Below, piece after piece: positions 10,034-17,753 of a stretch of DNA of 39,800 bases. The stretch spans positions 1 to 39,800 of the forward strand of contig QPMI01000471.1 of NCBI GenBank assembly GCA_004431415.1, written 5' to 3'. Origin of the DNA: Cyanophora paradoxa (Eukaryota > Glaucocystophyceae > Cyanophorales > Cyanophoraceae). A program made the translations under genes and the position numbers. Within the stretch, counting starts at the first letter, position 1. Every line of letters starts with the position of its first letter. Below the pieces are notes generated by a model, which saw nothing but the letters and a program-made list of their open reading frames with translations, did no database searches and was not told the DNA's origin.

Positions 10034-10517
10034 ACTACATATTCGAAGTCAAAGCCGCACCAGTCGAAGAGAAGACCACTGAAAGGCGGGGCCGGGCGCG
10101 CGAGATGAGATCGGAATCAGTGATCACTGCGCGCCGCGCGCTCTCCGGAGCGGTAGAGGGACACCGCCGCTTCGGCGGGCACGCCTAGGCTAGTGCTCTC
10201 CACTGCCCTTCACCTTCGATCACTGCTTTTGGGTGCGATCGCCGCTGCCGCGGGCAGGCGCGCACCGTTGGGTCGGGGAGAAGGGTCCCGTGCTCGGGTG
10301 GTTCGGGTGAACTACACGCCGTAGCTGAAGAGGAAGGGACGGTCCGAGGTCATCAGAAAGCGACGGATGGTCGGCCAGGCCGGGCCGGGCGGGCGGGGGC
10401 GCACTTGGCGGGGTAGTTCGAGGCGGGTCCCACAAGCGAGCGGACCGGGGGTACCCCAGTCGTAGGCTTGGCGTCGTCCTGCCGCGAAAGAAGAGCTGAT
10501 ATGAGCGGGTTCTCCAG
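10034..10517. other. GC-rich intergenic DNA, nothing recognised
   Basis: No credible ORF, RNA or repeat was seen. Short hairpins such as CGCCGCTTCGGCGG near 10,168 occur but have no clear role. Confidence 0.5.
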
Positions 10518-10649
10518 CTTCGGGCGGGGCTTAAGCAACGGCTTTAAAGAAGAGGCTTATATAATTAGATATAACTCGAGGTCAGGACAAAGAATTAGTA
10601 TTAGATCTTAGAATTCGGGCGGGGCTTAAGCAACGGCTTCAAAGAAGAG
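10518..10649 (+). repeat. Two direct copies of a 36-bp sequence
   Basis: The block beginning TTCGGGCGGGGCTTAAGCAA and continuing to AAAGAAGAG occurs at about 10518-10553 and again at 10614-10649, 96 bp apart, with one or two differences. An AT-rich spacer lies between. Function unknown. Confidence 0.75.
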
Positions 10650-10654
10650 CGTAG

Positions 10655-10854
10655 AGATGAGAGGGGCTCGAGGTCGAGGGCTCTAAGAAGACGTCAGGGA
10701 AGGGGAGGGGGGGTTGAGGGGTGGGGTGCGAGGCGGGGAAGGGGTGGGTGGGGAGGGGGGGGTGCGAGGCGGGGGGAGAGGGAGGGGGAGAAGGGGATGG
10801 GGTAGGAAGGAAGGGGAGGAGGAAGGGCGGGAGGCGGGGGCGGCGGGGGGGGGG
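10655..10854 (+). repeat. G-rich low-complexity tract next to the element's left end
   Basis: About 200 bp of almost pure GGGG/GGAGG/GGTGCGAGGCGGGG repeats, with no coding sense. It ends abruptly at the AT-rich sequence that begins the palindrome at 10855 and may mark the host side of the insertion junction. Confidence 0.75.
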
Positions 10855-10923
10855 ACACATATAAAACAAATATTATTATCCTCGCGTTCCGCTCAGGATA
10901 ATATATTTGTTTTTATATGTGTG
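10855..10923. repeat. Terminal palindrome at the left end
   Basis: An AT-rich arm at 10855-10881 (ACACATATAAAACAAATATT and seven further bases) is the near-exact reverse complement of 10896-10923, separated by a 14-base GC-rich loop (10882-10895). The right half leads straight into the TIR. It could be a hairpin end copied into the integrated form, a head-to-head junction with a second truncated copy, or an assembly fold-back. Confidence 0.8.
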
Positions 10924-11176
10924 TTACTATAAGTTATATAAAGATATTAGCATTTTTATCATAGTGTATATCGATATGTGATATGTATTCTATCGGTAGT
11001 TCGTAAATGAATCAATAAAAATAATATAAGTATCGTGGATCTTTGTAAAATATGTATATATAATATGTAATCGCGATATAGCCGATATGTGTTTACGATG
11101 CGCGATGTGTATTAAAACAACTACAATGTGCTGCTTGGGACGCGCCTCATATAGTCATGTGTATCACCTACGTAGC

Positions 11177-11395
11177 TTCGATAGGGTGGGGCGGGTGGGT
11201 GAGGTGGGGCATTTTTTTGAATTCCCTAAAATGTTTCACTCCCAAAATTCTTGGTCAAAAAAGACCCACCCAACCCCACTTACCCACCCTGTATTATCTC
11301 TTTATCTATGATTGATTTCAATGTAATTTAAATATAAATATGTATGATTGAGTATGTTAAATTAATACTGGGTGGGGTTGAGGGTGGGGTGTGAG
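11177..11395 (+). repeat. G-rich hairpin module, left copy 1
   Basis: The module starts TTCGATAGGGTGGGG, has a central ATTTTTTTGAATTCCCTAAA, then a C-rich half ending CCCACCCTGTATTA that partly pairs with the first half. An AT-rich spacer with TGATTGATTTCAATG follows, and the module ends in GGGTGGGGTTGAGGGTGGGG. The G-runs could form quadruplexes. The mirror copy is at 39311-39534. Confidence 0.85.
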
Positions 11396-11687
11396 TGGTA
11401 TCGGTATGGTAGTCCAATCTAAGATGGCACACATAAATCATGATGTGTTATTTTACTTCCGTTTGATACTTATCGGACTTCGATAACTTCGATAGGGTGG
11501 GCGGGTGGGGTGAGGTGGGCATTTTTTTGAATTCCCTAAATAATTCCCCTCAAAATTCTTGGTCAAAAAAGACCCACCCAACCCACTTACCCCACCTGTA
11601 TCTTTTATTATATCAGGCGAAGCCTCTTTCTCAAACCCAAAAACCGACGATCTAAATTCCTTTTTTAACCTTTTTTCCACTCAAGAT

Positions 11688-12458
11688 CCCCCCTGCTTAA
11701 TAATTTCCGTGTCGCACTCCCTCGAGGCAGAATTAAGCATCCCGCGAAAATCGAATTTCCCTCTGGATCAATTCCGGTACTAACCTCCGACAAATGCAGT
11801 CCGAGTCCGAAGGTGGGACCGGTCCCGCCGGTCCCGCGACGAAATCGCGCCAGGGACGCCCAGAACGATACAGAATGACGCGCGAGGGCGAGCGCATCGC
11901 CGCAAGCTCGATTTCGGGCGCCGTCGACGCTCCAGTGCGAAGAGTCGCCGAAAAATTTGATCCGGCCGGTTCCGGCCGGTCCCGCGACGCGCGCAATCCA
12001 TGCGTACTGGCGCGTCCCCCCTGCTTAATAATTTCCGTGTCGCACTCCCTCGAGGCAGAATTAATAATTCTGCCTCGACACGGACGCGATTGCTGCTAGT
12101 CACTCAGCCACACGAACCCCCACAGACCTCTCTAGATCCATTTTTAGCGTCGTAGCTGCCCTAAGACGACCGCTCCCCCGTAGGCATCCCGCGAAAATCG
12201 AATTTCCCTCTGGATCAATTCCGGTACTTAACCTCCGACAAATGCAGTCCGAGTCCGAAGTGGGACCCGGTCCCGCCCGTCCGCGACGAAATCGGCCAGG
12301 GACGCCCCAGAACGATACAGAATGACGCGCGAGGCGAGCGCATCGCCGCAAGCTCGATTTCGGGCGCCGTCGACGCTCCAGTGCGAAGAGTCGGCCGAAA
12401 TTTGATCCGGCCGGTTCCGGCCGGTCCGCGACGCGCGCAATCCATGCGTACTGGCGCG
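11688..12458 (+). repeat. Large direct duplications inside the insertion
   Basis: A 278-bp block at 11737-12014 (starts GCATCCCGCGAAAATCG, ends CATGCGTACTGGCGCG) recurs at 12183-12458 with scattered one-base indels. The 48 bp before the first copy (11688-11735, from CCCCCTGCTTAATAATTTCC) also recurs at 12016-12063. Confidence 0.88.
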
Positions 12459-12526
12459 CATAGACATAGCAGCGCCTGCGCACCCCGAAATCCGCTTTTC
12501 GGAGCCGGAAGAGCGCAGAAGGTACC

Positions 12527-13070
12527 CGACGGCAAAAATTCGATCCTAGACAGGCCCGGAGATCTTTCCGCGCCCACGCCGCGGCGCATGCGCGGAACGA
12601 TAGCATAAGCATTTGAGATGTAGACAAAGCATTCCGCACGCTTTACAGATGCGCCGGACCGCGGGGACCCAGCCGACCCCGAAAATTCGATCCTTCACGA
12701 CCTGCACATCTTTCCGCGCGCCCTCGCATCCTCACGCGAGCGCATCGCTACAGTATTCAGTTGAGATCTTTTTAAAGCTTTTCGCAAGCTCTGCGGCGCG
12801 ACAGGGCACGAGAACCCAGCCGACGCAAAAATTCGATCCTGAACGGGCCTGCACATCTTTCCGCGCGCCCACGCCGCGGCGCATGCTCAGAGCTTTCCGC
12901 GCGCCCTCGCATCGTCACGCGAGCGCATCGCTACAATATGCATTTGAGATCGTTTTAAAGCTTTCCGCGAGCTCTGCGGGCGCGACAGCGCACGACAACC
13001 CAGCCGACGCCAAAAATTCGATCCTGGCCACGCCTGCACATCTTTCCGCGCGCCCTCGCCTCCGCAGCCC
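12527..13070 (+). repeat. Satellite-like repeats, units of about 150-190 bp
   Basis: Four units each begin near AAAATTCGATCCT (about 12536, 12678, 12829 and 13013) and continue with CACATCTTTCCGCGCGCC. Two of them also share GAGCGCATCGCTACA and TTTAAAGCTTT. No coding sense was seen. Confidence 0.75.
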
Positions 13071-13532
13071 CGCACATCGATGCTATATGCATTCGCTGGC
13101 CAGTCGCTGAGTGCCCTATAGGCCTACTGTGACAGCCGCGAGGGCGTCCGCGAGGCTTCGCCGTACTTAGTGCTCCGCAGGAGCACGGATCTTGTTTATG
13201 ATTGATTTCAATGTAATTAATGTATAAAGTATAGAGATTATGTATGTTAAATTAATACCGGGTGGGGTGTGAGGGTGGGGTGTGAAAGTGGTATCAGCCA
13301 ACCATTTAATAATTACGATATTGAACCGACGTGATACCGACGAGATATGATATATTCAGATCGTATTAGAACGGCGCGATCACTAAGAAAAACAAGTATC
13401 ATGTGCTGTATATTTCGCGATCCCTGAATCGCGAATCGATAGGGTGGGGTGAGAAAGTGGGGCACCACCCTCACTGTATACACTGTGATATGATCGCAAT
13501 CCCGATGTAGCCTACTATGATATCGTGCGGAC

Positions 13533-13762
13533 TTCGATAGGGTGGGGTAAGTGGGGTGAGGTGGGCATTTTTTTGAATCCCTTAAATTTTTGGGGGTCAA
13601 ATATTTTTGGGCAAAAAAGACCCCACCCAACCCCACCCTCCCCACCCTGTATTACTTATCGATACACCTCACTTATTTCAATGTATAAACTCTATTAAAT
13701 TAGATAGTAAATATGTATAGAAATAACGAGATTGTAGTATAGGGTGGGTGTAGGGTGGGGGC
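13533..13762 (+). repeat. G-rich hairpin module, left copy 3
   Basis: It has the same structure as the other modules (TTCGATAGGGTGGGG start, CCCACCCTGTATTA end of hairpin, AT-rich spacer, GGGTGGGTGTAGGGTGGGGG tail). The mirror copy is at 38522-38747. Confidence 0.85.
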
Positions 13763-14175
13763 AAAATGCAAACTGAATCAGTGCGATATAATTTAGTGAA
13801 CACAAAGTGGATATGAAGTGGATACGAAGTGGATACGAAGGGATAAGTGCGCCCCGCCCACTATGCAAGATACATGCAAACTACATGCGAGTTCTATGAA
13901 AACAATAACGATTTAGTCATGTATATATTTCGTATATATGTCCGCACCTCCGTGTGTGTGATCCCGCACAACTTTGCTTTTTTGTGTTTTTTTTGTTTTT
14001 TTCGCATATCACGACATATACATATATACACCGGCGTCACCGACATATTCGGGGTCATCACATCGCGGCGATTCCGAAAACATATAGCATGCGATAGCGT
14101 AGTATTTTTACGTTGTCTGATCGTAATGTGATAAATTAGCTGTTATGGCTGATCGTAATGTGATAAGAGATCATC

Positions 14176-14440
14176 GATAGTAGGCTGACAGTAGGCTGAG
14201 AGTAGGCTGATAGTAGGCTGACAGTAGACTGACAGTAGGCTGACAGGGTGATAGTATAGGCTGACAGGGTGATAGTATAGGCTGACAGGCTGATAGTATA
14301 GGCTGACAGGCTGATAGTATAGGCTGACAGGGTGATAGTATCGGCTGATAGTATAGGCTGACAGGATCAGGATTGGCTGATGACAGGCTGACAGGATCGG
14401 GATTGGCTGAGGACAGGCTGACAGGATCAGGATTGGCTAT
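14176..14440 (+). repeat. Minisatellite of TAGGCTGACAG units
   Basis: Some twenty units of 10-23 bp are built from AGGCTGACAG and TGATAGTAT, grading into longer units with GATCAGGATTGGCTGA. Short ORFs here, for example one with RLTGSGLA repeats, merely translate the repeat. Confidence 0.92.
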
Positions 14441-14828
14441 AATAAAGCGTGCTCAGGTTACGGTGTCCAATCAAAAACGCACACAATTCAATCGGCGAAA
14501 GGGGGCATACGGGAAAAGCGAAAGGGGGGATACCAAAACACCGATTTTCGATGGAAATCGTCAAACGCTTGTATCTCATCACCAGCTCATCACCCTGCAA
14601 AACTGAAAATAGCGCCGTGACCGTCTTAACGAGGCTAGCACGTCCATATAAGTTTCATAGGCTCAAAAATAATGTGTAAAATGCATAGTTTTTAAAAATG
14701 CGATCGCGGGGCTCTAAGCCTCTGACTCCCAGTGACTCGGTGAGCCGCTGAGCCAACTCGGCGGTCGGCGGTAGCCTATACTATCATAGTATGACACTTG
14801 CCAGTTGCATTTTAAGTTGCAAAGTTGG

Positions 14829-14873
14829 AGTCCCGAGTCCCGAGCCCCGAGTCCCGAGTCCCGAGTCCCGACT
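14829..14873 (+). repeat. Tandem heptamer GAGTCCC
   Basis: Six to seven consecutive copies of GAGTCCC with one variant (GAGCCCC). Confidence 0.9.
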
Positions 14874-15298
14874 CGATAACACCGGCGATCGCGACTTCGC
14901 GGAGACCCCCCCTTTCGTTTTCCGGGCATAACTTTGGACAGCAAGCCGATCTCGGCGCGCTCTCAATTGCTACGTGCTCGTAACTTGCTTCCGGGCATGT
15001 TGGTGCTAGTTTGACTAGCTAACTCAACCGTGGCAAGAAGTGCAAATTCGCCATAGGCACAAGTGCCCGAAAATCGAGGTGTCCGCTACATTCTGAGAGC
15101 CGGCGCGCGTTCCCATGAGGCTCCACTAGTCATACTTTGCAACCGTGCGCGTATAGAGTAGTTCTACGCTACTACAAAGCGGCGCGGTCTGATTCGCAAA
15201 GGGCGCGATTTGGCGGCTACGAAAGCACCGCGGCGCCTACTACTTTCGTGGTCTCAAAGTCGCTTTTCGATCGCCATTAGCTACCGGCGCTACCGTTG

Positions 15299-16681
15299 CT
15301 ACTTTCTACTACTTCTTAATGTAGCTTTGGTTTCCGGCGCTTTATAGCTCTCAGTTTGATTAGAGAACGACTTATACCATCGTTGGCTATTCACGCCGCC
15401 GGATAGCTTAGGCTCGGCGGCTGTTACTAGCCGCTGTAATTCTTTATTTACGCGTTTCTCTTTTTGCACGCGATCTTCTAATAGAGTGCCTTGCGGCACA
15501 GCCGCGGCGGCTTCTATGCCCTCTCTACGCAATTGCGCATCGACCCGCGCCTCGTCCTTTGCCGCTTCTAATGCATCTACTGTGGGCGCCATTAGGTAAT
15601 CCACAGCTTGGACAGGCAATAGCTCGTGGAAGGCAAAGCGACCCTCTACGCGATTGCCGTCCGGATCAGTTAGCATAAACTTATAGCCCTCGCGCGCGGC
15701 GACAGTATATACGATTCGGCTCCAATTGTTACCGCCCTTAGCGAATGGCGTCTTCTCGATCCGTAGCCTTACTGACATGCCCGGCTGAATCTGATCCAAA
15801 TAAGCTATCGATTTCTTGAATTTCGCATCTTCTTTTTGCACTATAAGCTTATAGTGACTCTCGTTGGTCTCGGCGGGCATATAGCCGGTCGCAGAGTGCA
15901 CCGTATTATTATAATTATATTCCAGAGACGAAAGGACATCTATAAATCGCGCCGTATTATTCGCGATGCAGTAGCTCGTGATCAGCCGCCGCATTTGCTT
16001 GTTAAATGCTTCTATGCGCCCTTGCGCGCGATGGTCGGCTGTGTCCGCTATCTGATGCTCGATAAACTGATTCTCGAAATATTTGCGCATAATATCATTG
16101 CGGAATTCGCTTCCCGCATCGCTTTGCACTTTGAAAATTGGTCTCGGCGCCTTATTTTGCAGCTGTATAAAGGCGGCTAAGGTCGACGCCGCGGACTTAT
16201 CCCGCATCGGGATAATGAACCCGACCCGTAATGTGTTCTCCATAGCCGTGAGAAAAGCACTGTAATTATCATTATACTTCGAGTAAGCGGGAAAGAATAG
16301 CAGATCAATTACGTAGGTATCGAGAGGCTGTCGGATCGGTATAGCAGGGTCTCGTTTGCGGGATAGGTGCGGCGCATTAATCTGAACGACCTCTTGCCGG
16401 CTATACCACTCTTGCAATTTCTTATAATTCTCATTGGGCAGCTCTTGCCGTAGCTTAGTGATCCCTTTGAAACCGGTTTGCGGATCGTAGAATTTACGCG
16501 CGATTTTCGATTGCTCCGGGACAGCAAGGGCTACGGGCACGTCGCGGGGCACCAAAGCCTTTAAATCAGACCGCTTTACTATGCGGCTCTCTTTATTCTC
16601 TTTCGGCACGGGGATCGGCAATGTGCTCCCCTCTAAATCTTGCGATCGTCTTACTATTGGCGGTCTTGACATCCTTGTCAT
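15299..16681 (-). CDS. rve-family DDE integrase (Polinton/retrovirus type)
   Basis: The predicted protein has 460 residues from the ATG at 16681; a second ATG at 16672 is equally possible, and an upstream in-frame ATG at 16720 adds 13 doubtful residues. The N-terminal part has the FYDPQTGFKGITKL...LQEWYSRQEV block seen before the core in Polinton integrases. The catalytic core has Asp126 in TYVIDLLFF, Asp188 in VQSDAGSEF and Glu224 in GRIEAFNKQ; the last two are spaced by 35 residues, the classic D,D(35)E pattern. The C-terminal KFMLTDPDGNRVEGRFAFHELL resembles the SH3/chromo-like tail. It would insert the element's linear DNA into the host genome. It is the outermost left gene and appears intact. 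Confidence 0.93.
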   Translation of the reverse strand: MTRMSRPPIVRRSQDLEGSTLPIPVPKENKESRIVKRSDLKALVPRDVPVALAVPEQSKIARKFYDPQTGFKGITKLRQELPNENYKKLQEWYSRQEVVQINAPHLSRKRDPAIPIRQPLDTYVIDLLFFPAYSKYNDNYSAFLTAMENTLRVGFIIPMRDKSAASTLAAFIQLQNKAPRPIFKVQSDAGSEFRNDIMRKYFENQFIEHQIADTADHRAQGRIEAFNKQMRRLITSYCIANNTARFIDVLSSLEYNYNNTVHSATGYMPAETNESHYKLIVQKEDAKFKKSIAYLDQIQPGMSVRLRIEKTPFAKGGNNWSRIVYTVAAREGYKFMLTDPDGNRVEGRFAFHELLPVQAVDYLMAPTVDALEAAKDEARVDAQLRREGIEAAAAVPQGTLLEDRVQKEKRVNKELQRLVTAAEPKLSGGVNSQRWYKSFSNQTESYKAPETKATLRSSRK

Positions 16682-16744
16682 CAGACAATAAAAAAGATCA
16701 ATGTAACATTTTACATGCACGAGGCAATAGAAGGTTTTGTTTGT

Positions 16745-17350
16745 TTACGGTAAATCAGAGAAGAAGATATTAGCAACGACACCATTTCGGTTGGCTCCAT
16801 TTATATACCACATGTGGCTGTTACGACTCCACTTCGCTCCATTATCTTTTAAGAATTTACGCAACGTTGTGCGGCGTGTAATATTAATTCCATGCTCTTC
16901 GAATTTCCGATGATATTTGGACAGATCGCGTTTAACATGGAAATATAGAATGTCGATCGGTTGTTGTTCATGCTCACGCTTCATGGCTCTCACTACATCT
17001 ACCATGCTATACTGAGTGCATCTAACATGACCCCAGAAATCCACAACAGGTAAATATCCTCCTGTATCATCATCGACCAGGATGATATTATACCTATATC
17101 TGTAAGGGTTCCCAGTGGCTTTAACATAAGCGAATACGTTATCTGATGATCGGATTACTATTTTATGCGGTTCTTCAATGAAGAAGCCAATCGACTTCAC
17201 ATCTTCTCTACGAATGTATGTATTCACAAATGAGAATTGAACATGCTCACTATCAAAGGAGAAAATGACATCTAACAGTTCCACCATGTTTAATGACATT
17301 TCAGAGAGAGGGAAACTAATGATAGGGTTACCATTAAAGCGATAAGCCAT
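16745..17350 (-). CDS. Conserved-looking unknown protein, 201 residues
   Basis: No family is recognised. It is a mixed alpha/beta-type sequence with no membrane segment. The C-terminal third (HRKFEEHGINITRRTTLRKFLKDNGAKWSRNSHMWY, abridged: RTTLRKFLKDNGAKW) is basic and aromatic and could contact nucleic acid. A clear copy of the shared upstream motif lies 6 bp before the ATG at 17350, which supports both the start and its being a real gene. It lies between integrase and polymerase on the same strand, consistent with a replication or integration accessory role (inference). Confidence 0.65.
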   Translation of the reverse strand: MAYRFNGNPIISFPLSEMSLNMVELLDVIFSFDSEHVQFSFVNTYIRREDVKSIGFFIEEPHKIVIRSSDNVFAYVKATGNPYRYRYNIILVDDDTGGYLPVVDFWGHVRCTQYSMVDVVRAMKREHEQQPIDILYFHVKRDLSKYHRKFEEHGINITRRTTLRKFLKDNGAKWSRNSHMWYINGANRNGVVANIFFSDLP

Positions 17351-17356
17351 TGCCTT

Positions 17357-17381
17357 TTACTTTAAGCTGAGAAAATATTTT
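17357..17381 (-). promoter_or_regulatory. Shared upstream motif before the 201-residue gene
   Basis: Plus-strand core AAGCTGAGAAAATATTTT, preceded by TTACTTT; read on the minus strand it ends a few bases before the ATG. The same core recurs before at least four other minus-strand genes. Confidence 0.65.
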
Positions 17382-17753
17382 CCTGTTGCCTAAATGTAGC
17401 GCGTTCTCCTTAAATCATTTTGCGTTGCCCACGGGGCTTTCAATTTTTGACGATCCGCGGTGAGATTCTCACGTTTACTGTCAATAAAATCAGGCTACCT
17501 GAGCGTTTATTGTCAAGATTTTCGCAATTGTTGTAAACTTTACAAGTAAATACTGTAAAACGCGCAATAAAAAAGGCGCAGTAAACAGTAAAATGGACGC
17601 CCCGATATGGGACGCGCACCCGATCCCCAATTACTTCCTAATCGACCCTGACGACCCCGGATTAAAGTGCATATGGCTTTTACATATCCTAAGGCGACAG
17701 CTCCTTCAATTAGAGCGCAAACCAAGAAAAAGAACGCATGATAAGATAGACGA
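17382..17753. other. Intergenic DNA downstream of the polymerase
   Basis: About 370 bp. An 89-codon minus-strand frame (17540-17809) overlaps the polymerase end and contains a hydrophobic stretch, but it has no upstream motif or family match. Nothing else was seen. Confidence 0.4.

Larger units (their letters stand above)
11613..13192. mobile_element. 1.58-kb GC-rich insertion within the left TIR
   Basis: At 11612 the left arm stops matching the right arm and resumes at 13193 exactly where it left off, so about 1.58 kb was inserted here only. The insert begins CAGGCGAAGCCTC and near its right end has GAGGCTTCGCCG (about 13151-13162), a short inverted repeat. A hairpin TGCTCCGCAGGAGCA follows. 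No target-site duplication longer than one or two bases is evident. No transposase or other convincing ORF is present, so it would be a non-autonomous element or a copied host segment. Its base composition resembles the host rather than the element. Confidence 0.8.
11488..13286 (+). repeat. G-rich hairpin module, left copy 2, split by the insertion
   Basis: It has the same layout as copy 1. The hairpin half is at 11488-11612 and the AT-rich spacer plus G-rich tail at 13193-13286. The uninterrupted mirror copy at 38998-39215 shows where the two halves belong together. Confidence 0.85.
10914..13877 (+). repeat. Left terminal inverted repeat (interrupted)
   Basis: This is the reverse complement of 38406-39800. 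The outermost matched base is 10914 (opposite 39800) and the inner boundary is the TACATGC at 13871-13877. Without the insertion at about 11613-13192 the arm is about 1.38 kb, equal to the right arm. Differences between arms are mostly one-base changes in length of G, C or A runs, with the left arm usually shorter. The arm contains three copies of a 220-bp G-rich module and, near its inner edge, three GTGGATAYGAA repeats at about 13808-13838. Confidence 0.92.
13878..15298. other. Non-coding stretch between left TIR and integrase
   Basis: About 1.4 kb without a credible gene, holding T-rich DNA (about 13,975-14,000), a minisatellite (14176-14440), a 7-bp tandem repeat (14829-14873) and otherwise unremarkable sequence. 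There is no counterpart inside the right TIR, where genes come to within 60 bp. Confidence 0.6.

Noticed and set aside
13847-14131. 94-codon plus-strand frame
   Set aside because: It starts inside the TIR, crosses a T-rich tract, and has no counterpart, motif or domain.
14176-14440. CRISPR-like array
   Set aside because: Units are short, contiguous and variable in length, without unique spacers; this is a minisatellite.
14373-14606. 77-codon frame with RLTGSGLA repeats
   Set aside because: It is a translation of the minisatellite.
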